Source: Marinobacter sp. JH2
Lineage (GTDB): Bacteria > Pseudomonadota > Gammaproteobacteria > Pseudomonadales > Oleiphilaceae
Assembly: GCF_004353225.1 (NCBI RefSeq)
Contig: NZ_CP037934.1
Span: 2,542,001-2,606,000 of the forward strand
Direction: 5' to 3'
DNA length: 64,000 nt
Shown: in pieces, positions 13,401 to 22,878 of the stretch
Layout: each line of letters begins with the position of its first letter
How positions within the stretch are numbered: position 1 is the first letter of the stretch
The notes under the pieces: generated by a model
What the model was told of the DNA's origin: nothing
The model's database searches: none
The model's input: the letters and a program-made list of their open reading frames with translations, nothing else
Program-made: the position numbers and the translations under genes

Positions 13401-14501
13401 GTGGGCTACTGGCTTGGCCTTATGTCAGGCACCAGCATGGATGCAGTCGATGCCGTGCTGGTGTCTTTCGAGTCCCAGAGCCTGACTATTCACGCCACGC
13501 ACTCTCTCACCTATCCAGATAGCCTTCGACAAAGACTGATCTCAGCAACTCGAGATCACGGCACTCCCGACGAACTCGGCGAGCTGGACACTCTGGTTGG
13601 GCAGTGTTTCGCGCGAACCGCCTCGGAGCTGATCGCACAAACCGGCATAGCCGCCAGCGACATTTCCGGTATAGGCAGCCACGGACAAACTATCCGGCAC
13701 CAACCCTCCGGCTCCGCCCCTTTCTCTATGCAAATTGGTTGCTCCGCGTTCATCGCGGAAGCAACCGGCGTGACCACGGTATCGGATTTTCGTAGCAGAG
13801 ACATCGCAGCCGGCGGGCAAGGCGCGCCCTTAGTGCCGGCGTTTCACAAATGGCTTTTCGAATCCAAGGAACAGGATCGCTGCATTCTGAATCTCGGCGG
13901 TATCGCCAACATCACTTGGCTGCCTGCCGGCAACCGGAAACCCATCATTGGATTTGATACCGGCCCTGCCAACGCACTACTCGATGCCTGGTGCTTGGAT
14001 CAAACCGGCCGCCATTACGACGAAGATGGGCACTTGGCCAGCGAAGGCACCACGCAGCAAGAGCTGCTGTCCAGCATGTTGTCGGATGCTTATTTCAGTA
14101 AGCCCGCGCCTAAGAGTACCGGCAAAGAACGCTTTAATCTCGATTGGATTCGCACCCACCTCCAACGCTTCCCGGATTTGGCTCCGGAAGACGTTCAGCG
14201 CACACTCCTGCAGTTGACCGTCACCACCATCCTGCAACAGTTACCTCAAGAAACGGCAAACATGGCGGTATATGCCTGTGGAGGCGGAACGTTTAACGCG
14301 TTGCTGATGAACGAATTGCGGATAGGTCTGGGCTCGGTTGGACTTGCAACAACCGCAGAGCTCGGATTGGATTCACAATGGGTAGAGCCGGTAGCGTTCG
14401 CCTGGCTTGCGCGGCAGGCCTTGAAAGGCCTGCCGGGCAATGTACCGGAAGTGACCGGCGCTTCAGGGGAAAGGGTACTCGGGGCAATCTACCCCGCTTA
14501 A
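13401..14501 (+). CDS. anmK: Anhydro-N-acetylmuramic acid kinase
   Basis: AnmK opens and phosphorylates 1,6-anhydroMurNAc, returning murein sugars to metabolism. The 366 residues carry the ATP-binding motif GLMSGTSMDAVD at the N-terminus, IGSHGQTIRH, NLGGIANITWL and GFDTGPANALLDAW. The start is GTG 13401, two bases after the peptidase stop, so the two are probably co-transcribed. A 22-base inverted repeat near the 3' end (14413-14434) may serve the convergent erpA, whose stop is only 3 bases away. Confidence 0.95.
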   Translation: MGYWLGLMSGTSMDAVDAVLVSFESQSLTIHATHSLTYPDSLRQRLISATRDHGTPDELGELDTLVGQCFARTASELIAQTGIAASDISGIGSHGQTIRHQPSGSAPFSMQIGCSAFIAEATGVTTVSDFRSRDIAAGGQGAPLVPAFHKWLFESKEQDRCILNLGGIANITWLPAGNRKPIIGFDTGPANALLDAWCLDQTGRHYDEDGHLASEGTTQQELLSSMLSDAYFSKPAPKSTGKERFNLDWIRTHLQRFPDLAPEDVQRTLLQLTVTTILQQLPQETANMAVYACGGGTFNALLMNELRIGLGSVGLATTAELGLDSQWVEPVAFAWLARQALKGLPGNVPEVTGASGERVLGAIYPA

Positions 14502-14504
14502 AAA

Positions 14505-14858
14505 TCAGATAGAGAAGGAGCTACCGCAGCCACAGGTTGAGCTGGCGTTGGGGTTTTGAACTACAAATTGAGAACCCTGAAGCCCTTCTTGATAAACCAC
14601 GGTGGCACCAACCAGGTACTGATAACTCATAGAATCGACCAGTAACTTTATGCCATCACGTTCGATGACCGTGTCATCTTCTTCCTGACTTTCATCAAAA
14701 GAAAAACCGTACTGGAAGCCTGAACAGCCACCACCCGTCACGAAAACCCGTAGTTTCAGCTCCGGATTTTCCTCTTCTTCGATCAACTCGCGCACCTTGG
14801 CAACCGCGCTGTCACTAAAAAACAGCGGCGAGGCCATTTGCTGCTGGACTACACTCAA
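14505..14858 (-). CDS. erpA: Iron-sulfur cluster insertion protein ErpA
   Basis: An A-type carrier that hands Fe-S clusters to apo-proteins such as IspG/IspH. The 117 residues have the three conserved cysteines (C45 in [10 protein letters not shown], and C109 and C111 in CGCG), which ligate the cluster. The N-terminal MSVVQQQ form and length fit ErpA better than IscA, and there are no isc genes nearby. It faces anmK convergently. Confidence 0.93.
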   Translation of the reverse strand: MSVVQQQMASPLFFSDSAVAKVRELIEEEENPELKLRVFVTGGGCSGFQYGFSFDESQEEDDTVIERDGIKLLVDSMSYQYLVGATVVYQEGLQGSQFVVQNPNASSTCGCGSSFSI

Positions 14859-14920
14859 GGGTTGCCTCCGGCACTAAAAGATATTTGCACGATTATGGTA
14901 TTCCTGACTAAAACAGTCAA

Positions 14921-15364
14921 CTATTCGCACGCTCCCTCACTCTCCAGCTCGGGATCAACGGTTTCGGACTGTTCGTGGGAAAGGAGCCCGGTTGTCTCTG
15001 TCTGGCGAATCAGGTTGCCATTTACTGCGGCCCCCATAGCCATTTCGATCAACTGGTAATAAACACTTCCATTGACACTCGATTTCTCAGCCAATTCCAA
15101 ATGGCTGGACGAACGCACATCTCCGTGCACGGTACCATTAATAATGATGTGCGGCGCAATCACGTCTCCGGTAATCTGCCCCACCTCGGACAAGCGGATA
15201 ACCGCATCACTACCGTCTTCAGCGATCACCCGACCCTTGATTTTACCATCCACGTGTAACCCGCCTGAAAAGCGAATATCGCCTTCAATGGTCGTGCGTG
15301 CCGAAATCAAAGTGTCAAAACGGTTAGACGAGCGGTGTCGTGCCTGCTTTTTCTTATTAAACAT
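14921..15364 (-). CDS. Bactofilin (polymer-forming cytoskeletal protein)
   Basis: Bactofilins self-assemble into beta-helical filaments that scaffold wall-modifying enzymes or cell poles. The 147 residues hold the repetitive beta-helix core (about 20-115), with repeats such as TTIEGDIRFSGGLHVDGKIKGRV and GQITGDVIAPHIIINGTVHGDV. The N- and C-terminal tails are non-repetitive. It ends just before erpA and follows a coiled-coil membrane protein by one base; the pair is conserved next to argC in relatives. Confidence 0.9.
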   Translation of the reverse strand: MFNKKKQARHRSSNRFDTLISARTTIEGDIRFSGGLHVDGKIKGRVIAEDGSDAVIRLSEVGQITGDVIAPHIIINGTVHGDVRSSSHLELAEKSSVNGSVYYQLIEMAMGAAVNGNLIRQTETTGLLSHEQSETVDPELESEGACE

Positions 15365-15365
15365 T

Positions 15366-16106
15366 TCAGTTTCCTGTTACCTGTTCCCAGTCGAATGTAC
15401 TTTCTGCCTGCGCCGTTTTCTGGCCTCCTGCCTGGGCAACAACCTGTATTTCCAATGGTTCAAACTCTTCTGGCAAGCTTAAGCTACCTTCAATATCTTG
15501 AAAATAACGAAACTTGAACTTCACCCCGAGATCATCGATATCTTCTGACAAATCCCGCAGCGCAATTACCTGCTTTTCACCGTCAACCGTGCCGATGACG
15601 TTCACCGCCACGAGCCCTGACACATAGCGATTATTGTTACCGACCTGGGTCAGCACCATTTTAAAACTATAGCGCCCATCACCACGAGCCGGCGAAAGCG
15701 TGAAGTTATCCACCTGCAGGCCTTTGCTGACTTCTGTCGGCGCCATGATGTTGCGGTAAAACGTCAGGTCTGCGTTCAGTTCGGAAATCTTCGTTTCCAG
15801 ATCAACAATTGCATTTCTTGCATCGCGCATGGCCTGCTCATCAATTGCACGGCCCCGCTCCAGATTAATCACCTGCTGACGCGCCGAATGATACTGTTCT
15901 CGCAGGTTATCCACTTCGTGGACCAGCAACTCTTTGCTTTCTTCCGCCGATGAAAACCGGAACCCACCCTGCGCCATTCCGGCCATGTAACCGGAAATGG
16001 CCGCAACAATCGTAAATCCGAGCAGAATTAACGTCCGACGCAGGCGATACCCCCGCCGATGCCGGATAACAACGTATTCCTCTGAAGGCTTAGGCGCGTC
16101 GCTCAC
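15366..16106 (-). CDS. DUF6776-type membrane protein with coiled coil
   Basis: A 246-residue protein of unknown function. A basic N-terminus (RRTLILLG) precedes one membrane segment (about 26-46). A coiled coil follows (about 55-120, with heptads such as LLVHEVDNLREQYHSARQQVINLERGRA), then a beta-rich periplasmic domain (about 130-240). It is co-directional with the bactofilin and one base away, so it may anchor or partner that filament; this is inference from context. Confidence 0.8.
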   Translation of the reverse strand: MSDAPKPSEEYVVIRHRRGYRLRRTLILLGFTIVAAISGYMAGMAQGGFRFSSAEESKELLVHEVDNLREQYHSARQQVINLERGRAIDEQAMRDARNAIVDLETKISELNADLTFYRNIMAPTEVSKGLQVDNFTLSPARGDGRYSFKMVLTQVGNNNRYVSGLVAVNVIGTVDGEKQVIALRDLSEDIDDLGVKFKFRYFQDIEGSLSLPEEFEPLEIQVVAQAGGQKTAQAESTFDWEQVTGN

Positions 16107-16115
16107 AAATCAACC

Positions 16116-17153
16116 TCAGGGCAGCATGGCAGGGGCATTCAGCCCCAGCCGCTCATCCAGCCCGAACATGATATTCATATTTTGGACTGCCTGGCCGGCG
16201 GCCCCTTTGACTAAGTTATCAATGACGGAGGTGACAATCACCACATTGCTCTGTTCCTGACGGTGCAACGCCATACGACAATGGTTGGCACCACGCACGC
16301 TGCGGGTTTCAGGGTGGCTACCAAACGGCATGACATCCACGAAAGGCTCATTTTGGTAACGCTCTTCGAACAGAGCTTGCAAACGGTCAAAATCAGCAAC
16401 GTCGGTTAATTCTGCGTAGAGCGTTGCTTCTATACCTCGAATCATCGGCAACAGGTGAGGAACGAAGGTTACACCCACATCCTGACCAGCAGCCCAACCC
16501 AAGCCCTGACGAATCTCGGGCAAGTGACGGTGACCGGATGCGCCGTAGGTTTTAAAACTTTCACCGATTTCACCATGCAGCATCCCGGCGTTCGCCTGAC
16601 GGCCGGCACCACTGGCACCCGATTTGGCATCTGCGATCAACCGTGAGGGGTCCACCAAACCCTGTTCAAGAAGTGGAAGCAAGCCCAGCTGAACGGCTGT
16701 TGGGTAACACCCGGGGTTCGCCACTAACTGGGCCTTGCGGATTTCTGCACGGGCCACTTCCGGCAACCCGTAAACGGCTTTCTCGGCCCACTCCGGACTT
16801 GCATGAGGCATTCCATACCACTTCGCCCATACATCGAGGTCTTTAAGGCGAAAGTCTGCGGAAAGGTCCACCACACGAGTGCCCGCTTTCATCAGCTCCG
16901 GTACCATGCGAGCCGCCACACCATGAGGCGTTGCAAAAAACACCAGATCGCATTCCGCCAGCTGCTCAGGGTCAGGCTCGGAGAACGCCAGGTCAAAGTG
17001 GCCTCGCAAATTGGGGTACATATCCGCCACGGGCATACCTGCCTCGGAGCGCGAAGTGATGCATTTCACTTCGACCTCAGGATGAACGGCGAGAATCCTT
17101 AACAGCTCCACGCCTGTGTACCCGGTACCACCAACGATGCCTATTTTAATCAC
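16116..17153 (-). CDS. argC: N-acetyl-gamma-glutamyl-phosphate reductase
   Basis: ArgC is the NADPH-dependent third step of arginine synthesis. The 345 residues begin [14 protein letters not shown] (nucleotide-binding) and have the catalytic cysteine C149 in ANPGCYPT and the C-terminal [14 protein letters not shown]. An in-frame ATG lies 34 codons upstream. GTG 17151-17153 is preferred because it has GGAG at the right distance and gives the conserved N-terminus. It precedes the DUF6776 and bactofilin genes. Confidence 0.95.
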   Translation of the reverse strand: MIKIGIVGGTGYTGVELLRILAVHPEVEVKCITSRSEAGMPVADMYPNLRGHFDLAFSEPDPEQLAECDLVFFATPHGVAARMVPELMKAGTRVVDLSADFRLKDLDVWAKWYGMPHASPEWAEKAVYGLPEVARAEIRKAQLVANPGCYPTAVQLGLLPLLEQGLVDPSRLIADAKSGASGAGRQANAGMLHGEIGESFKTYGASGHRHLPEIRQGLGWAAGQDVGVTFVPHLLPMIRGIEATLYAELTDVADFDRLQALFEERYQNEPFVDVMPFGSHPETRSVRGANHCRMALHRQEQSNVVIVTSVIDNLVKGAAGQAVQNMNIMFGLDERLGLNAPAMLP

Positions 17154-17297
17154 TCTCTTCTCCAACGTAATCTGGTCAGAATTTGGCGTTAGTCTAACAT
17201 GATAAACCAAGGACTTATTGCAGCCAGCCCGCCCAAAGCTACAATGGAGTCCCATTCTTTTTGAACAACGTGTTCGAACAACCGGAATTCAGCCCAC

Positions 17298-19073
17298 ATG
17301 CGCAATATCAGGCAACAGGTTACGGAAAACCTGATACACGTTTTCCGAGGAAGGCTCGCCGGCGTGGATGCCCTTCCCCAGCTTGCCGTCCTTGGTTTGC
17401 TTTCCGGCATTGTCACCGGTGCGGTGATCCTGTTGTTTCGTTTTGCTATTGAATGGCCCCTGGATTACTTCTTTCCGGGCAACGGCTCAGAAAACTTCGA
17501 AGATCTGGACATCCTTACCCGAGGAATTTTACCCCTTGCCGGCGCGGTCGCATTGGGGCTTTTTTTGCACAAACTGGGCATCCATGACCGCAAGGTGGGG
17601 ATTGCCCATGTCATGGAGCGCCTCAATTACCACCAGGGTTATATCTCACTCAAAAGCGCCATCGTTCAATTCATCGCCGGCGTTACCACGGTGGTCAGCG
17701 GCCAGTCCGCCGGCCGGGAGGGGCCAGCAGTGCATCTCGGTGCGGCTTTCTCGAGCATACTTGGTCAATGGATGCGCTTACCCAACAACAGCATTCGGAC
17801 CCTCGTCGCCTGCGGCTGCGCCGCGGCTATCTCCGCATCCTTCAACACCCCGATCTCCGGTGTCATCTTCGCCATGGAAGTGGTGATGATGGAGTACACC
17901 ATCGCCGGCTTTACGCCCATTATCTTGTCGGCAGTGAGCGCCGCCATCGTCACCCAAGTGGTCTACGGCACCGAACCGGCCTTTAGCGTTCCGGCGCTGA
18001 CCATGAATTCCTTGCTGGAAATCCCCTGGATACTCGCGATAGCGGTGATCATCGGCATTGCCGCCGCCGGTTTCATCCAATTGGTAGACAGCCTGGGGCG
18101 TTATCACCATCGCCCGGTGTTTTTGCGCATATTCGTAGCCGGCCTTTTGATGGTTCCGTTTGCTATCTTCGTGCCCGAAACAATGGGCATTGGCTACGAC
18201 ACCGTGGGTCACACCATTAATGGAGTACTCGGTTTCTGGTTATTGTTAGGGGTTGGCTGCGCCAAGCTGCTGATCACAGGAACCTCTATCGGCCTTGGCA
18301 TGCCAAGCGGGGTAATCGGCCCGACGTTATTTATTGGTGCAACCCTGGGCGGGGCCATGGGTCTGATAGGAGCAGCCTTTGCCCCCGAGGTGGCATCGTC
18401 TGTTGGCTTTTACGCCATGCTCGGCATGGGTGCCATGATGGGCGCGGTATTGCAGGCGCCTTTAGCGGCGTTGATGGCTCTCTTGGAACTCACTCATAAC
18501 CCCAACATCATTCTGCCAGGCATGCTGATTATTACCACCGCCACGCTGGTCACGAGCGAAGCGTTCGGCAAGAAGTCGTTATTCATCACCGTTCTGAAAA
18601 GCCAAGGACTCAGCTACCAGAACTCACCGGTCACGCAAGCGCTGAGGCGGGTATCCGTTGGCGCTATCATGGACCGAAACATTCTACGCATTGAACGCCA
18701 ACTCACCCTAGAGGAAGCGCGCAAAGCGCTATCTTCACAACCCAAGTGGCTCTTGGTGGATGGCAACAGCGGCCCCACCTCATTGCTACCTGCTGTTGAT
18801 CTGGCTCGATACCTTGAGGAGCTTAGCGAGGTAAACTCCGAAGATGCACCTGAACAGCCCGAGAGCCTGGACTTGATGCAAATCCCGGCCAACCGGCGAG
18901 ACGTTGCGCCTGTGCAATATCAAGCCACGCTAGAGCAAGCCCTCAACGAATTTGAGCAAACCAAGGCAGAGGCACTTTACGTGCAGCGCCATGTCGCACC
19001 CATGATCCAGCGAGTTTATGGTGTTGTGCTGCAATCCGATATTGAAAGTTACTACCAATACCGCCGGAGTTAA
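17298..19073 (+). CDS. CLC-type chloride channel or Cl-/H+ antiporter with C-terminal extension
   Basis: An inner-membrane CLC protein moving chloride or a similar anion. In the 591 residues the helix-F motif GREGP (139-143) supplies the gating glutamate E141, and GLGMPSGVIGP is the helix-N motif. The usual helix-D GSGIP is not visible; the matching segment reads VGIAHVMERL. Residues about 435-590 form a cytoplasmic region that looks like a diverged CBS pair. It is divergent from argC, and the hemJ-like gene follows after 3 bases. Confidence 0.88.
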   Translation: MRNIRQQVTENLIHVFRGRLAGVDALPQLAVLGLLSGIVTGAVILLFRFAIEWPLDYFFPGNGSENFEDLDILTRGILPLAGAVALGLFLHKLGIHDRKVGIAHVMERLNYHQGYISLKSAIVQFIAGVTTVVSGQSAGREGPAVHLGAAFSSILGQWMRLPNNSIRTLVACGCAAAISASFNTPISGVIFAMEVVMMEYTIAGFTPIILSAVSAAIVTQVVYGTEPAFSVPALTMNSLLEIPWILAIAVIIGIAAAGFIQLVDSLGRYHHRPVFLRIFVAGLLMVPFAIFVPETMGIGYDTVGHTINGVLGFWLLLGVGCAKLLITGTSIGLGMPSGVIGPTLFIGATLGGAMGLIGAAFAPEVASSVGFYAMLGMGAMMGAVLQAPLAALMALLELTHNPNIILPGMLIITTATLVTSEAFGKKSLFITVLKSQGLSYQNSPVTQALRRVSVGAIMDRNILRIERQLTLEEARKALSSQPKWLLVDGNSGPTSLLPAVDLARYLEELSEVNSEDAPEQPESLDLMQIPANRRDVAPVQYQATLEQALNEFEQTKAEALYVQRHVAPMIQRVYGVVLQSDIESYYQYRRS

Positions 19074-19076
19074 CAC

Positions 19077-19499
19077 ATGTTATTGGTTAAAGCGTTTCAT
19101 ATTATTTCACTGGTGTGCTGGTTTGCCGGCATTTTCTACTTGCCTCGCCTGTTCGTTTACCACGCAGCGTGCGAAGACAAGCCGGGGCAAGAGCGCTTCA
19201 AAGTCATGGAGCGTAAACTCTACCGGGGGATTACCACGCCTTCCATGATCGCCACGGTCATCTTTGGCGTGTGGCTGCTCAGCTACAATGTATCGGGCTA
19301 TTTCAGTCAGGGCTGGTTGCACGCGAAGTTAACCTTGGTAGCCTTGCTGATTGTGTATCACTTCTACTGCGGCCATCTGGTGAAAGTATTCCAAAACGAC
19401 AACAACACCCGTAGCCACGTGTTTTACCGCTGGTTTAATGAACTGCCCGTATTCATTCTGATCGCGGTTGTCACTCTTGCCGTTGTTAAGCCTTTCTAA
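19077..19499 (+). CDS. hemJ: HemJ-like protoporphyrinogen oxidase / CopD-family membrane protein
   Basis: HemJ oxidises protoporphyrinogen IX in bacteria lacking HemG or HemY. The 140 residues have four membrane segments and the family opening KAFHIISLVCWFAGIFYLPRLFVYHA, with the conserved histidine near residue 8 and an arginine after the first segment. The nearby hemL supports a heme role. Length and motifs fit; the activity is inferred. Confidence 0.85.
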   Translation: MLLVKAFHIISLVCWFAGIFYLPRLFVYHAACEDKPGQERFKVMERKLYRGITTPSMIATVIFGVWLLSYNVSGYFSQGWLHAKLTLVALLIVYHFYCGHLVKVFQNDNNTRSHVFYRWFNELPVFILIAVVTLAVVKPF

Positions 19500-19510
19500 G
19501 GAGATTCATC

Positions 19511-20302
19511 ATCAACAGCTACTCACGCCCCCATGTTCTGGTGCTATCCGGGCTGGATCCGTCCGGCGGCGCAGGCATTCAGGCAGACATCCAGGCCATT
19601 ACATCTTTGGGCGGGCACCCCTTGCCCGTGCTGACCTGCCTGACCGTACAAGACACAAAAAATGTGTACGGCGCCGAAGCCATTGACCCGGCAATCATCC
19701 GGCAGCAACTCGAGTGTCTGGACAAAGACATCCCCATACACGCGGTAAAAACGGGCGCCATGGGCAACGCCGCAGTGGTCAACGTTCTAATGGAGTTTCT
19801 CGATAGCCACCCGGAGTTACCGCTTATCGTGGACCCAGTGATCAAGGCAGCCGGCGGCGGAGACCTAGCCGATGACGAACTGGTCAAAGCGATGAAAGCC
19901 TCATTGTTTGCCCGAGCCGAAATGATCACACCGAACGGGGTTGAGCTTCTGCAGCTGGGCAACTGTGACAGCGAAAGCCAAGCCGCCGACAAACTGCTAT
20001 CAGCGGGCTGCAAATCGGTACTGGCTACCGGTGGTCACGGAACCGGTCATCACATCATCAACACCTTGTACAGCGCCGGGCATGAGGCAAAGGACTGGCA
20101 GGTTGAGCGCATTGGTGTCAACGAATACCACGGCACCGGTTGTACGCTGGCCGCAGCCATTGCAGCCGGCATTGCCAGCGGGCTGTCTGCTCGAGCGGCT
20201 ATATCCCAAGCCCAGAATTACGTCAGCCGCACCCTTTTGAGTGCGTTGAATATCGGCCATGGTCAAAGAGTACCCAACAGGGGCATTCCGTGGGAACGCT
20301 GA
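19511..20302 (+). CDS. thiD: Hydroxymethylpyrimidine/phosphomethylpyrimidine kinase, probable ATC start
   Basis: ThiD phosphorylates HMP twice to supply the pyrimidine half of thiamine. The body is complete: SGLDPSGGAGIQADI (substrate and ATP site), TCLTVQDT, DPVIKAAGG and GTGCTLAAAIAAG. The frame has no ATG, GTG or TTG between the stop at 19487 and GTG 19541, and that GTG lacks a ribosome site and would clip the first strand. AGGAG at 19499-19503 points to ATC 19511 (or 19508), giving the expected N-terminus MNSYSRPHVLVLSGLD. If GTG is used instead, the gene is 19541-20302. It overlaps thiE by 13 bases. Confidence 0.9.
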   Translation: MNSYSRPHVLVLSGLDPSGGAGIQADIQAITSLGGHPLPVLTCLTVQDTKNVYGAEAIDPAIIRQQLECLDKDIPIHAVKTGAMGNAAVVNVLMEFLDSHPELPLIVDPVIKAAGGGDLADDELVKAMKASLFARAEMITPNGVELLQLGNCDSESQAADKLLSAGCKSVLATGGHGTGHHIINTLYSAGHEAKDWQVERIGVNEYHGTGCTLAAAIAAGIASGLSARAAISQAQNYVSRTLLSALNIGHGQRVPNRGIPWER

Positions 20303-20967
20303 AACCATCTCTTCAGCGCGGCCTGTACGCCATCACCGACAACCGCCTTACTCCCCCGGATCATCTGCTGCAGTCCGTAGAAGCCGCGCTAGCGGGCGGC
20401 GCAGTGTTGGTCCAATATCGGGACAAGCTTTCATCGACAACTGAACGGCTGCGCCAAGCGACGGACCTGGTCAGCCTTTGCCAGAATGCAGGCGTGCCGT
20501 TACTCATCAATGATGATCCGGAATTGGCGCACCGGGTGGGTGCCCAAGGCGTACATTTAGGACAAGACGACTGGAGCTTGGCCGATGCCCGAAAGCTGCT
20601 GGGGCAAGATGCCATTATTGGCATTACCTGCCACCACCAGATGGAGCTGGCCGACATAGCCAAAGCCGAAGGGGCCGACTATTTGGCCTTTGGTCGTTTT
20701 TACCACTCTGGCACAAAACCCGGCGCACCCCGTGCGGACGTTAACGTGTTGAGCGACGCACGGCGTTTAGCGCTTCCAGTGACGGCCATTGGTGGCATTA
20801 CAACCGATAACGCGGAACCACTGATTCGTGCCGGTGCTGACCTTATTGCAGTAGTGGGCGGACTGTTCGGGGGTAGCCCCGCAGACATAGAAGCGAAAGC
20901 CAGGCTGTTCAGCCAACTGGTTACTTCACATCACCCACTATCGACACATTCCAATCGACAGGAGTAA
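20290..20967 (+). CDS. thiE: Thiamine-phosphate synthase
   Basis: ThiE joins HMP-PP and the thiazole phosphate to form thiamine phosphate. The 225-residue TIM barrel shows LYAITDN, the pyrophosphate-binding QYRDK, LLINDDPELA, GVHLGQDD, GADYLAFGRFYHSGTKPGAP and AIGGIT. GTG 20290 was chosen for its AGGGG ribosome site and conserved N-terminus. The reading frame extends upstream into thiD without homology. Coupled to thiD by overlap. Confidence 0.95.
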   Translation: MGTLKPSLQRGLYAITDNRLTPPDHLLQSVEAALAGGAVLVQYRDKLSSTTERLRQATDLVSLCQNAGVPLLINDDPELAHRVGAQGVHLGQDDWSLADARKLLGQDAIIGITCHHQMELADIAKAEGADYLAFGRFYHSGTKPGAPRADVNVLSDARRLALPVTAIGGITTDNAEPLIRAGADLIAVVGGLFGGSPADIEAKARLFSQLVTSHHPLSTHSNRQE

Positions 20968-20970
20968 ACC

Positions 20971-22251
20971 ATGAGTCATTCTGAAGAACTGTTCGAACAG
21001 GCGCAAAAATACATCCCCGGTGGTGTCAACTCTCCGGTTCGGGCATTTCGCGGCGTGGGCGGTACCCCGGTGTTTTTCAAGCATGCCGAGGGCGCTTATC
21101 TCTACGCTGAAGACGACAAGCGCTACATCGATTTCATCGGCTCCTGGGGCCCGATGATTCTGGGCCACTCAGACCCTCGCATCAAAGACGCCCTGCACGC
21201 TCAGGTTGACCTTGGTGTAGGCTACGGCGCCCCAACCGCTATTGAAACCGAGATGGCAAAGAAAGTATGCGAATTAGTGCCTTCGATCGATATGGTGCGG
21301 ATGGTTAACTCCGGAACCGAAGCCACTATGAGCGCCATTCGTCTGGCGCGCGGTTACACCGGTCGCGACAAGATCGTAAAGTTTGAAGGCTGCTACCACG
21401 GCCACGTGGATTCCCTGCTGGTAAAAGCGGGCTCCGGCGCACTGACACTGGGCGAGCCTAACTCCCCGGGCATTCCCGCCAGCTTGGCCGCACTCACACT
21501 CACACTCGATTTCAACGACATCGAGGGCGTGCGTAAAACCTTCGAGGAAATGGGCGATCAAATAGCGGCGATTATCGTGGAACCCGTAGCCGGAAACATG
21601 AACTGCATTCCGCCGGTTCCGGGATTCCTCGAAGGTCTGCGCGAGGTATGTGACGAGCACGGAACGGTACTGATTTTTGATGAAGTGATGACCGGCTTCC
21701 GGGTTTCTCTGGGCGGCGCTCAGGGCTTATTCGGCGTGACTCCGGATCTGACTGCTCTGGGCAAAGTTATCGGTGGCGGTCTGCCGGTGGGTGCGTTTGG
21801 TGGCAAGCGTGAAATCATGGAACACATTTCACCGCTGGGACCCGTATATCAGGCCGGCACTTTGAGCGGCAACCCGCTGGCAATGGCCGCAGGCCTGACC
21901 ACTCTGAACGCTATCTCTGAATCCGACTTCCACGACCGACTAATCGAGAAAACCAACAAGGTACGCGACGGCATCAAAGCCGCGGCCGACGAAGCGGGTA
22001 TCCCGCTCGCAGTGCAATCTGCCGGTGCCATGTTTGGTTTCTTCTTCACCAACGAATCGTCGGTCACCAGCTTTGCTCAAGTGATGGAATGCGATGCCGA
22101 ACGCTTCAAGAAGTTCTTCCAGGGCATGTTGGCAGAAGGTGTGTACCTCGCACCCTCCGCCTTCGAAGCAAGCTTCGTGTGTGCGGCGTTGTCCGACGAA
22201 GACATCGAGTTCACCTTGGCGGCCGCCCGTAAGGTAATGGCCACGCTGTAA
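20971..22251 (+). CDS. hemL: Glutamate-1-semialdehyde 2,1-aminomutase
   Basis: HemL converts glutamate-1-semialdehyde to 5-aminolevulinate, the entry to tetrapyrroles by the C5 route, using PLP. The 426 residues show [25 protein letters not shown], the cofactor-contacting DEVMTGFRV and the Schiff-base lysine in [15 protein letters not shown]. Length is standard. It directly follows thiE, a neighbourhood shared with Pseudomonas. Confidence 0.97.
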   Translation: MSHSEELFEQAQKYIPGGVNSPVRAFRGVGGTPVFFKHAEGAYLYAEDDKRYIDFIGSWGPMILGHSDPRIKDALHAQVDLGVGYGAPTAIETEMAKKVCELVPSIDMVRMVNSGTEATMSAIRLARGYTGRDKIVKFEGCYHGHVDSLLVKAGSGALTLGEPNSPGIPASLAALTLTLDFNDIEGVRKTFEEMGDQIAAIIVEPVAGNMNCIPPVPGFLEGLREVCDEHGTVLIFDEVMTGFRVSLGGAQGLFGVTPDLTALGKVIGGGLPVGAFGGKREIMEHISPLGPVYQAGTLSGNPLAMAAGLTTLNAISESDFHDRLIEKTNKVRDGIKAAADEAGIPLAVQSAGAMFGFFFTNESSVTSFAQVMECDAERFKKFFQGMLAEGVYLAPSAFEASFVCAALSDEDIEFTLAAARKVMATL

Positions 22252-22268
22252 ACAGCCGTGAAACTGTA

Positions 22269-22288
22269 AGAGGCCAAGGATGGCCTCT
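22269..22288. terminator. Hairpin between convergent hemL and the TPR lipoprotein gene
   Basis: AGAGGCC / GGCCTCT with a 6-base loop lies in the 42-base gap between the two stop codons. No clear T-run follows on either strand, so termination activity is uncertain. Confidence 0.4.
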
Positions 22289-22293
22289 ACCCA

Positions 22294-22878
22294 TTAAAGC
22301 GCTCTCGCCCGATCTTCAGCTTGGGAAGCCCCTGCCACATTACCTCGCGCTCTGCGAATGTCCGCCAGCAGCAACCAGCCAGACCGCTGCATTCGGGAAT
22401 CGTTACCCGCCAGCGACAGGCCCTTCAACGTAAACTGCTCAGCAGCGCCCAGATTATTTCCAGCCACGTAAGCTTCCGCCAGTTTGAAATAAACCTCCGC
22501 CGACCGCGGCGCTACGCGCTGGGCCCGCTCTAGCCGCGAAATAGCACCAGCAGAATCACCCTGCCGCAACCGTTGGTCGGCATCGCGAATCAGAGCGACT
22601 GCCGCGGCAGGCAATTCATCACCGGATTCGCGATAGCTGGGCGAACGGGTAGGCTGTTCTGGCGCGGGGGCGGGCTCACTGACGTCGGACTGCTCGCTCT
22701 TGCGCCAGACTTGAGGTTCGGACGTTTCCAGCTCAGACGCTCTGGGCGGCTCCGGTGCTTTCGACTGCCCGTCTCCCCCCATGGGCACATAAATAGAGCC
22801 ACCGCCTGGCGCCGTGCAACCTGCCAAACCGAGCATGAACGCGAAGCTGGCCGCGTGCGTTATCGTTACTTTTCTCAT
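22294..22878 (-). CDS. TPR-containing lipoprotein next to PBP1b
   Basis: A 194-residue predicted lipoprotein with a signal peptide ending in the lipobox LAGC (C21). A Pro/Ser/Glu-rich linker follows (about 25-85), then two or three tetratricopeptide-like helices (about 90-190, RLRQGDSAGAISRLERAQRVAPRSAEVYFKLAEAYV). It overlaps the mrcB stop by 4 bases (ATGA), so it is coupled to PBP1b. By position it resembles outer-membrane lipoprotein partners of bifunctional PBPs, but this is inference. Confidence 0.85.
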   Translation of the reverse strand: MRKVTITHAASFAFMLGLAGCTAPGGGSIYVPMGGDGQSKAPEPPRASELETSEPQVWRKSEQSDVSEPAPAPEQPTRSPSYRESGDELPAAAVALIRDADQRLRQGDSAGAISRLERAQRVAPRSAEVYFKLAEAYVAGNNLGAAEQFTLKGLSLAGNDSRMQRSGWLLLADIRRARGNVAGASQAEDRARAL

